Origin: Bacillota bacterium
GTDB taxonomy: Bacteria > Bacillota > Clostridia > Acetivibrionales > DSM-1351
Direction of reading: 5' to 3'
Assembly: GCA_023443515.1 (NCBI GenBank)
Contig: JAEZUC010000149.1
Location: 1-46,232 of the forward strand
DNA length: 46,232 bases
Of this stretch, positions 16,872 to 24,607 are shown piece after piece (within the stretch, counting starts at the first letter, position 1; each line of letters begins with the position of its first letter). The position numbers and the translations under genes were made by a program. The notes under the pieces are model-generated. The model made no database searches. It had not been told where the DNA came from and saw nothing but the letters and a program-made list of their open reading frames with translations.

Positions 16872-17525
16872 TTAGCAACAGGATATTAAATCCCCTCCGC
16901 AGCACTCGCACATTGAATCCGAACACCATAAACAAGTACACATATCACAAAAGCTTGGTCCTGCCCCATATCCTCTGTTAGCTGCATTACCGCGGTACAT
17001 GTTGTTATTTGTATTTATCCTGTTGAGGGCATCTCTGTACTCATAATTTGACGGGTCCATGTTTACTGCCTGTCTGATATTCATCATTGCTTCGTTGTAC
17101 CAGCCTTTTTTCATAAAGACCAGACCACGAAGATAAAACCATTCTGCATTTCTGTTTTGAATGCTTTCAAGTAGTGATTCCGCCGCTGAAATATTACCGG
17201 AATTTATATACATTCGTACCTGGCGAAAATTATTATCTCCTCCGGCATTTCCGCTACTTGCTCCTCCAAACCCCGGAGAACCTGGGGCACCGCTTCTGCC
17301 ACTCCAACCATTGCTGGTTTTAGCGGTCTGACCTTTTCCGGTCAGATACTCATATGCTTCATTTACTTCTCGCAGCTTATCTTCTGCGAGTTTGGAAAGA
17401 GGATTATCATGGTATTGATCCGGATGATACTTCTTTACCTGTTCTCTGTATGCTTTCTTTATTTCTTCTTCTGATGCTCCCTCACTTATTCCTAGTACTT
17501 CATATGGATTTCTCACCTTTACCAC
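16872..17525 (-). CDS. J-domain (DnaJ-like) protein with TPR-like region and Cys-rich tail
   Basis: 217 residues. A J domain at 5-62 has the essential HPD at residues 34-36, so it should stimulate a DnaK-type chaperone. A Gly/Ser-rich linker (about 65-100) follows, then two TPR-like helical pairs (about 105-170). The tail carries nine cysteines in the last 25 residues (CDMC, CLWC, CECC and a final CC), which could bind metal. Canonical DnaJ zinc-finger CxxCxGxG repeats are absent. Start: GTG at 17525 with AGGAG only 2 bp away, or GTG at 17516 with 11 bp; undecided. The start overlaps the end of the DUF5685 gene by 26 bp, implying translational coupling. Confidence 0.8.
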   Translation of the reverse strand: MVKVRNPYEVLGISEGASEEEIKKAYREQVKKYHPDQYHDNPLSKLAEDKLREVNEAYEYLTGKGQTAKTSNGWSGRSGAPGSPGFGGASSGNAGGDNNFRQVRMYINSGNISAAESLLESIQNRNAEWFYLRGLVFMKKGWYNEAMMNIRQAVNMDPSNYEYRDALNRINTNNNMYRGNAANRGYGAGPSFCDMCTCLWCSDSMCECCGGDLISCC

Positions 17526-18378
17526 AACTCCTCTGGCACAAAATTTTATCAGTTTTACTTAACATTCCTATATATAATATGTTCTCCAATATCCCTTTAT
17601 TTTCTTTTAAACTAAGCAATTCAAATGCCTTAGATGCTTCGTGCAAACAATACAGTACTGTAAATTCTGCCTGACTCTTGATATGATTCTTAAAAACCGT
17701 TAAATCCTGTCCCTTGTAATTGTATTGTGTAAGAAACGGGTTGTAGCTTGAGTTTTTTATATCGTCTTCCATATCGTCAAAAGCATCTACTAGATATATC
17801 CATTTGCCGATGTTATAGCCCATCCATCTTAAAATCTGTCTAGGCTCATCATCAACTCTTTCGTAGTCTAAAACCTCTTCCATAAGTTTAGCAAAAGGTT
17901 CCGCTGCTGCATCTATGGAATTACATTTTTCCTTTTCAAGAATAGACAAGTCTTTTAGTCTTTGGTTAATTATAGCACACTTTTGCGGATATTCCACAAT
18001 TAACTTTTCGTATGTTCTGTTAAATGCAACCATACCTGCCCAAGCTATTTTCGATTTGTCATCCTGCCACTTATCTTTCATATTATTATACGCTAAAATA
18101 ATATTTATGTCGGAAGAATAATCAATAATTTCATTATGGGTCACAAAAGACTTTTTTAAAGGATGGACAATACACCTCTCCTTGGTAAGACTTGTTTTTA
18201 TATTAAGTACAGAACCTAAAAGAAGTGCAAGAAAAGCAGCATCATAAGTAAGGGTCATTCTTTTTACCTGTCCGTGCCTTTTTCCTATTGATTTACATAC
18301 ACCGCAGTAATATGCCCTGTATATGTCAAATTCTTTTATTTTTAATTCCGGTTTTTCCGGCATTATATAACCGAACAT
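17500..18378 (-). CDS. DUF5685 family protein
   Basis: 292 residues from the ATG at 18378 with GGAGG 5 bp upstream (an earlier in-frame start lacks a site). The N-terminal MFGYIMPEKPELKIKEFD and YYCGVCK segments are typical of DUF5685. Otherwise it looks all-helical, with two aspartate-rich motifs, NMKDKWQDD (about 99-107) and DAFDDMEDD (198-206), the latter followed by NPF. Spaced Asp-rich motifs in a helical protein recall the terpenoid-synthase fold (squalene/phytoene synthase), but this is inference. Its 3' end overlaps the J-domain gene, and a terminator precedes it. Confidence 0.75.
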   Translation of the reverse strand: MFGYIMPEKPELKIKEFDIYRAYYCGVCKSIGKRHGQVKRMTLTYDAAFLALLLGSVLNIKTSLTKERCIVHPLKKSFVTHNEIIDYSSDINIILAYNNMKDKWQDDKSKIAWAGMVAFNRTYEKLIVEYPQKCAIINQRLKDLSILEKEKCNSIDAAAEPFAKLMEEVLDYERVDDEPRQILRWMGYNIGKWIYLVDAFDDMEDDIKNSSYNPFLTQYNYKGQDLTVFKNHIKSQAEFTVLYCLHEASKAFELLSLKENKGILENILYIGMLSKTDKILCQRSCGKGEKSI

Positions 18379-18432
18379 TGTATCCTCCGTTTTAGAACAC
18401 TGCTGCAAATCTCCAATTAACCATTTTTAGTT

Positions 18433-18459
18433 AAAAAGGTACACGAAATGTGTACCTTT
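18433..18459 (-). terminator. Terminator after pgsA
   Basis: A perfect 10-bp stem AAAGGTACAC/GTGTACCTTT (18435-18444 with 18450-18459) has a 5-nt loop. On the minus strand the second arm runs into TTTTT (18433-18437). It lies between pgsA and the DUF5685 gene. Confidence 0.65.
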
Positions 18460-18477
18460 ACATATACATATGTCAAT

Positions 18478-19038
18478 TCAATTGGTTTTCTCATTATAAT
18501 CCTTGGAGAATCTAAAATAAATAATTATATACATTGTTAGTGCAAACAAAGTACAAGCAACCGCCAACCCTATTGCCACATAAATAGCATTTGATGCATA
18601 GCCGCTGTCTCCTGCTACAATCTTAAGAATAATGGTTGTAAGTATTGCAAAATAAAAAATTACTGTAGCAAGCTTTCCGTACCAGTTGGCACCAATAACC
18701 GTTCTTCCTTTTTTATACACCATTATTCCGCCCACAAGCATTAAAGACTCTTTAATCAAAACAATAATCAATACAACTAAAGGTATAAATTTATGTAGTA
18801 CAAGAAAAACCAATGCTGTTATCTGCATGAGTTTATCAGCCAAAGGGTCAAAAAACTTGCCCCATTTAGTGATTAAATTATATTTCCTAGCTATATAGCC
18901 GTCAAGCACATCCGTAAACCCGCCAAAAGCAAATAAAATAATGGCTATAGTATATTTTTCACAGTAAATAGAGTAACCTAAAAAAGGCACTATTATGAGT
19001 CTCAAAAATGTTAAAGCGTTCGGAATATATTTTCTCAC
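18478..19038 (-). CDS. pgsA: CDP-diacylglycerol-glycerol-3-phosphate 3-phosphatidyltransferase
   Basis: 186 residues, normal for PgsA, which makes phosphatidylglycerol phosphate in the membrane, the committed step to phosphatidylglycerol and cardiolipin. The CDP-alcohol phosphatidyltransferase signature D-G-x2-A-R-x8-G-x3-D-x3-D is complete (DVLDGYIARKYNLITKWGKF then DPLADK). Five to six membrane helices are visible, and the N-terminus (MRKYIPNALTFLRL) matches the family. Start is GTG with AGGTGG 7 bp upstream. A plausible promoter, TTGCAT-N18-TAAACT, lies in the preceding gap. A terminator follows. Confidence 0.92.
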   Translation of the reverse strand: MRKYIPNALTFLRLIIVPFLGYSIYCEKYTIAIILFAFGGFTDVLDGYIARKYNLITKWGKFFDPLADKLMQITALVFLVLHKFIPLVVLIIVLIKESLMLVGGIMVYKKGRTVIGANWYGKLATVIFYFAILTTIILKIVAGDSGYASNAIYVAIGLAVACTLFALTMYIIIYFRFSKDYNEKTN

Positions 19039-19142
19039 CAGTACACCACCTGATTACTAATATTAGAGTAAATAGCACACCTAGTTTATCATAGTGTGTC
19101 ATTTAAATGCAATAACTTCTTATTTCTTCAACTTTCATGACT

Positions 19143-19568
19143 TTAGTCATTCCCTGCTGCTTTTTCAATAATTTCATATAGTTCCGGATAATGTTTTTGC
19201 AGGTTTATAGGCTTTAAATCACTGGTGGTCCAAACATGGGAGGTTTCCCCTGTAGTAATAGGATTCTTCATATTATCCGACTTAAATACCTCATATTTAA
19301 AATTCAGCCTGGCTTTTGAGTAACTTTTGATACTTGTCCTTACAATTATATTATCCTCATAAGTAGATGAATTAATATATTTACAATGCAGTTCCAACAG
19401 TGGCAACATTATCCCCAATGACTCTATATGGGAATAAGAAATTCCGCTTAGTTTAATAAATTCTGTTCTGCCTGCTTCAAACCATACAGCATAATTTGAA
19501 TGATGAACAATGCCCATCCGGTCTGTTTCGGCATATCTGACTGTTAACGGTAAATCTATATATAGCAT
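19143..19568 (-). CDS. Acyl-CoA thioesterase, YbgC/4HBT family
   Basis: 141 residues with a hot-dog fold pattern: VRYAETDRMGIVHHSNYAVWFE near residues 10-31 contains the catalytic Asp and the conserved HHSNY of the 4-hydroxybenzoyl-CoA thioesterase/YbgC group. It should hydrolyse an acyl-CoA in the cytoplasm; the natural substrate is unknown. It starts at ATG after AAGGAG. Gene length is typical. It stands alone, about 105 bp from pgsA and about 113 bp from the DUF2007-like gene, with a hairpin in the upstream gap. Confidence 0.88.
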   Translation of the reverse strand: MLYIDLPLTVRYAETDRMGIVHHSNYAVWFEAGRTEFIKLSGISYSHIESLGIMLPLLELHCKYINSSTYEDNIIVRTSIKSYSKARLNFKYEVFKSDNMKNPITTGETSHVWTTSDLKPINLQKHYPELYEIIEKAAGND

Positions 19569-19635
19569 ACGACATTCTCCTTAAAAAGTATGATATTTAT
19601 ATTACATAATAGTAATTTTTTTGCCTAATAAGCAG

Positions 19636-19667
19636 TAGTAGCTCCGGGCAAAAGCTCGGAGCTACTA
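19636..19667. terminator. Hairpin, probable terminator of the mtrB-DUF2007 unit
   Basis: A 14-bp stem with one G-U and an AAAA loop (19636-19649 with 19654-19667). The T run lies on the plus-strand side (19674-19679). On the minus strand, where the genes run, no T run follows, so terminator function is only likely. Confidence 0.45.
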
Positions 19668-19681
19668 TCATTCGTTTTTTA

Positions 19682-19885
19682 TTAATAACCCGTTTCAATG
19701 ATTACGCTGTGTGCTTCTTCAATCTCTGCTTCAGGAACGAGAACTTCATAGTAATTGTCATTATTTTCATGATTCTTACTTATAGGCCTCAGTTTCACAA
19801 GAATACCCTCATTGGACAAAAGCTCCTGAAGTTGATTAGCAACATCTCTGCTTTGGGCCATATATACCACTGTCCACATTATCAT
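19682..19885 (-). CDS. DUF2007-like small protein
   Basis: 67 residues resembling the DUF2007 'putative signal-transducing' family: a short ferredoxin-like fold with WTVVYMAQSRDVANQLQELL at the start and YYEVLVPEAEIEEAHSVI near the end. Homologues are sometimes mis-annotated as glutamate decarboxylase; no such motif is present. Function unknown. It begins 19 bp after mtrB and is most likely co-transcribed with it and dnaE. The ribosome binding site is AAAGG, 9 bp before the ATG. Confidence 0.65.
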   Translation of the reverse strand: MIMWTVVYMAQSRDVANQLQELLSNEGILVKLRPISKNHENNDNYYEVLVPEAEIEEAHSVIIETGY

Positions 19886-19904
19886 CTACACTACCTTTCA
19901 ATTG

Positions 19905-20138
19905 TTATTCACCGCATTGAATAGTACCATATCTGCAATAAACAGTTGCCTTGCCTCTTATTTTTATCGCAGAAGTATTCTCTGTAAATTGCGCCAAAAG
20001 AACTTCGCCCTTATCCAGTTTCTCGGTATGATGAAATTTTGTATCCCTTCCACGCGTTAACCCGATAATTGTAACCCCATTTTCCCCAGCCTTAATAGCA
20101 ACGTACTCACCAGATAACTTATCCTCTAGGTTGTCCAT
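19905..20138 (-). CDS. mtrB: trp RNA-binding attenuation protein TRAP (MtrB)
   Basis: 77 residues from the ATG at 20138 (GAGGTGG 6 bp upstream). It is closely similar to Bacillus TRAP: GLTRG-DTKFHH, EKLDKGEV and AQFTE-TSAIK match almost position for position. TRAP forms an 11-subunit ring that, when loaded with tryptophan, binds (G/U)AG repeats in trp leader RNA. The RNA-binding Lys-Lys-Arg set (B. subtilis K37, K56, R58) is conserved here as K40, K59 and R61. In Bacillus it sits with folE; here it follows dnaE by 67 bp and is followed by a DUF2007-like gene. No trp gene and no anti-TRAP gene is in the window. Confidence 0.92.
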   Translation of the reverse strand: MDNLEDKLSGEYVAIKAGENGVTIIGLTRGRDTKFHHTEKLDKGEVLLAQFTENTSAIKIRGKATVYCRYGTIQCGE

Positions 20139-20205
20139 ATATAACCACCTCGACACTTATATTATATTATTTTGTACAAAAAATCAATATTTGACTTCTT
20201 ATTCG

Positions 20206-23200
20206 TTATTTTAATGCTACATTTTCTTCGCCCAATATGCTTACCAATTGTTCTATTAATACATTATTGACATATATCCAGTATTGCCTGTCAAGTTTTT
20301 TAAAAATATTTTGATTTTTTTTTGCAACATAAGTCGGTGTGGCACCCGAAAAATATCTTAAAAGTGCTCTCAAAGCAGCTCCATCCTCCTTTGAAAGCGT
20401 ATCTGGCAAAGTTAAATACAGTCCCTTTTCCTGAAGACCTTTTATAGGTAGAACTTCTTCAGCAATTATTTTAGGCTGTTCGTCCTCCCTTACACTTAGC
20501 CTGCCGTTTACAATAATCAGGCTTTCTTGCTGTAAAAGTTGGGAAAATTTCTCATACACTGTTGGAAAAACTATAAGTTCCATGGTACCAAACAAATCTT
20601 CAATACCTACAAAAGCCATGAGGTTGTTATTTTTTGTTGCCTTGGTCTTTTTAGATACTACTATTCCTCCTACAGTTACCCTCATGGAGTCCTGAAGTTT
20701 TTTGCTGTTTATCTCCATATCACTTGAAGTTTCATCTGAATCCACAAACATATCACTGCTGTAAAGGGTCACATTTCTTTCCAATATACCCTGATATTCG
20801 CTTAACGGATGCCCTGAGACGTACAATCCAAGCATTTCCTTTTCCATTGAGAGAAGTGCATTTGCCGGATATTCCTTTATGTCGGGAAAATCCTCCTGCA
20901 AAAGCTCCTGTGGCTCACTCATCATATCAAATATTGACAGCTGTCCGTCCATATTTTTTTTACGATTCTGTGATATACCGTCCAGAAGCCTCTCATATAC
21001 TGCCATTAGTTTTGATCTAAACACTTTCAGAGAATCAAATGCTCCGCTTTTTATGAGGCTTTCAACACACCTTTTGTTAATATCACGCCCCTCTATTCTC
21101 TGACAGAAATCTAGAAAAGATTTAAATTCGCCGTTCTGCTGTCTTTCTGTAATCACAGATTTTATTGCATTTTCACCTACATTCTTAATGGCAGCCAAAC
21201 CAAAACGTATATTTTTATTAACAACGGTAAATTTTACGTTGCTTTCATTTATATCCGGTGGAAGCACCTGGATGTTGAGGGTTTTACACTCATTAACATA
21301 CTGGGATACTTTGTCACTGCTGCCCAGAAAGCTGTTTATTGAAGCTGCCATGAACTCTACGGGATAATAGTACTTTAGCCATGCTGTCTGATATGCTACA
21401 ACAGCATATGCTACAGCGTGAGACTTGTTAAAAGCATAGCTTGCAAAGTCCATCATTTCATCAAATATCTTGTTTGCTGTAATCTCATCTACACCATTTT
21501 TTACTGCACCCTTTACAATCTCGTTACCTTCCTCATCAGTTATTCCGTATATGAAGTTCTTGCGCTCCTGTTCCATTACGGATATCTTCTTTTTGGACAT
21601 GGCACGCCTTACAAGGTCAGATCTGCCCAAGGAGTAGCCTCCCAGCTCTCTTACTATCTGCATTACCTGTTCTTGGTACACCATACAGCCATAGGTAACA
21701 TCAAGAATACTTTCAAGCATGGGATGGTGATACTTTATCTCTTTTGGGTTGTTTTTGTTTCTGATGTATCTTGGTATCTGGTCCATAGGGCCCGGTCTAT
21801 AGAGGGAAATACCCGCTATAATATCTTCCAGCGAGTTTGGCTGGAGTTCCTTCATAAACTGAGTCATCCCCGCACTTTCAAGCTGAAATACACCTGCTGT
21901 TCTGCCTTCTCCTACCATTTTATAGACTTCTTTGTCATCATAGTCTATTTGCTGGATGTCTATTTTCCTGCCATGACCTTGTTCTATCAAATCTACTGCA
22001 TCACGTATAACAGTAAGTGTTCTTAATCCCAAAAAGTCCATTTTGAGTAGTCCCAACTCCTCAAGGGGTACTGCCGTTACCTGGGTTGTCACACTGTTGT
22101 CGTTTAATTGGAGAGGTACATAATCTACTATTGGTTCCTTTGAGATAACTACTCCGGCAGCATGTGTTGAGGCATGTCGTGGCATACCTTCTAGAGTTCT
22201 TGCTGTGTCAATAAGTACCTGCGTCTCCTCGTCGGTATCGTATCTTTTTTTCAGTTCCTGATTAAGCTCCAATGCCTTATCTATATTCATACCTATTTGA
22301 AAGGGTATCATCTTTGCTATAGCATCAACGTCACCGTAAGGGATATCCAAAGCTCTTCCAACATCTCTTATAACCGCCCTTGCAGCCATGGTTCCAAAAG
22401 TGATTATCTGAGAAACCCTGTCTTTGCCATACTTTCCTATAACGTAATCAATTACTTCCTGTCTGCGCTCATAGCAGAAGTCAATATCTATATCAGGCAT
22501 ACTGATTCTCTCAGGATTTAAAAACCTTTCAAACAAAAGGTTATACTTGAGAGGGTCGATACTGGTTATTCCAAGGGCATAAGATACTATACTTCCGGCT
22601 GCAGAACCTCTTCCGGGTCCTACCATTATCCCCTGGTCTCTTGCATACCTTATAAAATCCCATACAATGAGAAAGTAGTCTACATAGCCCATTTGCGATA
22701 TAACTGAAAGCTCAAATTCGAGTCTTTGGATTATCTCTTCCGAGCAATTCTCTCCATACCTTGATTTGAGTCCCTTATAACACTGCTCTCTCAAGTATTC
22801 ATAAGGAGTATAACCCTCCTCCACCTCAAAACTTGGCAAATGAAGCTTTCCGAATTCAAGCTCAACATTACACATTTCAGCAATTTTTACCGTATTTTCC
22901 AAAGCCTGCTTAACATTTTTAAAGGCTTCATACATTTCCTCCGGCGATTTTACATAAACCTCGTCGGTATTAAACCTCATTCTGTTATCATCGTTAATTG
23001 TTTTGCCTGTCTGGATACATAAAAGTATCTCATGAGATTTGGCATTTTCCTTTGTGAGATAGTGAGCATCATTTGTAGCAACTAAAGGTATACCAAGTTC
23101 TCCGGAAAGCTTTATAAGTTGCTGGTTAACCAAATTTTGCTCATTTATTCCATTATGCTGAAGTTCCAGATAAAAGTTACCCTGTCCGAAAATGTTGTTT

Positions 23201-23685
23201 AATTTATTTGAAAGCTCCACTGCTTTTTCGTATTCATTATTAAGTATTGCAGACGGAATATCCCCGGATAAACATGCACTCAGGGCTATAATACCTTCTG
23301 AGTATTTCTCCAAGGTTTCATAGTCTACTCTGGGTTTATAATAATATCCTTCCGTAAACCCCAGAGAGACTATTTTCATAAGATTTTTGTACCCTGTCTG
23401 ATTTTTTGCAAGTAAAACAAGATGGCCATAATTAGAGTCAATTCCCGGCTGCTTGTCCTTCATGGTTCTTTTTGCAGTATATACCTCACAACCAAGTATA
23501 GGCTTTATACCGTTCTTTACCGCTTCCTTATAAAACTCTACAACCCCGTACATTACCCCATGGTCAGTTATGGCTACACTGTCCATACCAAGCTCTTTAA
23601 CTCTTTGTATAAGGTCTTTTATTCTATTTGCTCCATCAAGAAGGCTATATTCAGTATGTACATGCAGATGTACGAAATCTCCCAT
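20206..23685 (-). CDS. dnaE: DNA polymerase III subunit alpha (DnaE)
   Basis: 1159 residues, a full-length DnaE-type replicative polymerase. An N-terminal PHP domain (HVHTEYSLLDG near residue 7) comes first. The catalytic Asp triad region is intact (PGRGSAAGS near 360, PDIDIDF near 400 and the FNKSHAVAYA block). A helix-hairpin-helix segment and a C-terminal OB-fold (VTVGGIVVSKKTKATKNN) follow. No inserted 3'-5' exonuclease domain is present, separating it from PolC. ATG after GGGGAG. It leads a unit with mtrB and the DUF2007-like gene. Confidence 0.96.
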   Translation of the reverse strand: MGDFVHLHVHTEYSLLDGANRIKDLIQRVKELGMDSVAITDHGVMYGVVEFYKEAVKNGIKPILGCEVYTAKRTMKDKQPGIDSNYGHLVLLAKNQTGYKNLMKIVSLGFTEGYYYKPRVDYETLEKYSEGIIALSACLSGDIPSAILNNEYEKAVELSNKLNNIFGQGNFYLELQHNGINEQNLVNQQLIKLSGELGIPLVATNDAHYLTKENAKSHEILLCIQTGKTINDDNRMRFNTDEVYVKSPEEMYEAFKNVKQALENTVKIAEMCNVELEFGKLHLPSFEVEEGYTPYEYLREQCYKGLKSRYGENCSEEIIQRLEFELSVISQMGYVDYFLIVWDFIRYARDQGIMVGPGRGSAAGSIVSYALGITSIDPLKYNLLFERFLNPERISMPDIDIDFCYERRQEVIDYVIGKYGKDRVSQIITFGTMAARAVIRDVGRALDIPYGDVDAIAKMIPFQIGMNIDKALELNQELKKRYDTDEETQVLIDTARTLEGMPRHASTHAAGVVISKEPIVDYVPLQLNDNSVTTQVTAVPLEELGLLKMDFLGLRTLTVIRDAVDLIEQGHGRKIDIQQIDYDDKEVYKMVGEGRTAGVFQLESAGMTQFMKELQPNSLEDIIAGISLYRPGPMDQIPRYIRNKNNPKEIKYHHPMLESILDVTYGCMVYQEQVMQIVRELGGYSLGRSDLVRRAMSKKKISVMEQERKNFIYGITDEEGNEIVKGAVKNGVDEITANKIFDEMMDFASYAFNKSHAVAYAVVAYQTAWLKYYYPVEFMAASINSFLGSSDKVSQYVNECKTLNIQVLPPDINESNVKFTVVNKNIRFGLAAIKNVGENAIKSVITERQQNGEFKSFLDFCQRIEGRDINKRCVESLIKSGAFDSLKVFRSKLMAVYERLLDGISQNRKKNMDGQLSIFDMMSEPQELLQEDFPDIKEYPANALLSMEKEMLGLYVSGHPLSEYQGILERNVTLYSSDMFVDSDETSSDMEINSKKLQDSMRVTVGGIVVSKKTKATKNNNLMAFVGIEDLFGTMELIVFPTVYEKFSQLLQQESLIIVNGRLSVREDEQPKIIAEEVLPIKGLQEKGLYLTLPDTLSKEDGAALRALLRYFSGATPTYVAKKNQNIFKKLDRQYWIYVNNVLIEQLVSILGEENVALK

Positions 23686-23739
23686 TTTATTCTCCCCAAA
23701 CTATATATAAAACATTTTTATTCAAAACTCTCTATAATA

Positions 23740-23748
23740 ATTATACCA
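23740..23748 (-). promoter_or_regulatory. Extended -10 promoter of dnaE
   Basis: TGGTATAAT on the minus strand (TATAAT at 23740-23745) lies about 55 bp upstream of the dnaE ATG. There is no consensus -35 at the right distance. Confidence 0.5.
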
Positions 23749-23860
23749 CAACAGACAAAACAATTTTTATGTTTCAATCAGTCGCAAAATGTCTGATTAT
23801 TCCTTAAACACCTTGAAATAAACGGGTTTTGGGAAATATAGCGACCTATTTAGATTTTAG

Positions 23861-23869
23861 TGGTACAAT
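23861..23869 (+). promoter_or_regulatory. Extended -10 promoter of the Cys-rich gene at 23891
   Basis: TGGTACAAT (TACAAT at 23864-23869) lies 22 bp before the GTG start. No clear -35 is seen. The 5' UTR would be short, with the ribosome binding site at 23878-23884. Confidence 0.45.
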
Positions 23870-23890
23870 GTATCTGCGAGGTGGTAATAA

Positions 23891-24499
23891 GTGGAATATA
23901 CAGAAGATAAAATTAACTCATTTACAGGCATACTAAGAAAAGCTGGGCTATTGTCAGTTGATTTAATTTACAGGATAAATTATAAACTCTTGTTTGGTTC
24001 AAACCTATACTACAGACATAGAATTTCATCCTTCAGATCCTGCGCTTTTTGCCGCAATTTGCACTACAGCAAGGCCATAAGAAAATACATTTGTTCAAAT
24101 AAGGAATATGAAGCCTGTAGCTCCCTTGTTCCCTGTATTATTCCTGATTCATATTCAAAGCTGGTTAAAACATATAGTGAAGAAGCCTTTCAAGTACCTT
24201 GGCTTTTCAAAAATCCATGCCTCAATTTTGACGTTTTAGAGCCAAAACATTACTTCAGGAATTTTCTTTCTCTGAATATGTCAAGCAGTTTAATTAAGCT
24301 GGAAACACTTGAAGGCATACTGACAGGTAAATGTTACGGAGAAATTCCGTGTCATATATGTGCCTTGGTAAATAAAGAAGCTTATACGGGATGCCGATAT
24401 GCTTCACGGGCAAAGGAAACAGGCCGATGTGATGTTATTTATGCTAATCTCAAGGAATACTACACAAGTTATGGCTCTTCAATGACCAACGTTTCCTAA
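23891..24499 (+). CDS. Cys-rich protein of unknown function
   Basis: 202 residues starting at GTG after GAGGTGG (6-bp spacer). Eleven cysteines are spread over residues 50-180, including CAFC and CHIC pairs, so metal binding is plausible. The sequence is rich in Tyr and aromatic residues and has no signal peptide or membrane helix. Not recognised as any known family. It has its own extended -10 promoter divergent from dnaE and ends at a strong bidirectional terminator, which supports a real single-gene unit. Confidence 0.65.
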   Translation: MEYTEDKINSFTGILRKAGLLSVDLIYRINYKLLFGSNLYYRHRISSFRSCAFCRNLHYSKAIRKYICSNKEYEACSSLVPCIIPDSYSKLVKTYSEEAFQVPWLFKNPCLNFDVLEPKHYFRNFLSLNMSSSLIKLETLEGILTGKCYGEIPCHICALVNKEAYTGCRYASRAKETGRCDVIYANLKEYYTSYGSSMTNVS

Positions 24500-24543
24500 A
24501 ACTTTTTAACTTACATTTTACGCCTAACCCCTATTAGTGCTTA

Positions 24544-24588
24544 AAATAAAACAACTCAACTTCTAACAGAAGTTGAGTTGTTTTATTT
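24544..24588. terminator. Bidirectional terminator between the Cys-rich gene and secA
   Basis: A perfect 21-bp stem (24544-24564 with 24568-24588) with a 3-nt loop. A-rich and T-rich flanks give a T run after the stem on both strands, so it can stop both convergent transcripts. Confidence 0.9.
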
Positions 24589-24607
24589 ATATTGTTATAC
24601 GTGCTTA

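Noticed and set aside
19682..19885. Glutamate decarboxylase
   Set aside because: A label often copied to DUF2007-like proteins; at 67 residues without a PLP site it cannot be one.
21418..22026. 202-codon ORF antisense to dnaE
   Set aside because: Lies fully inside the well-supported dnaE frame; composition and lack of a start site mark it as a shadow.
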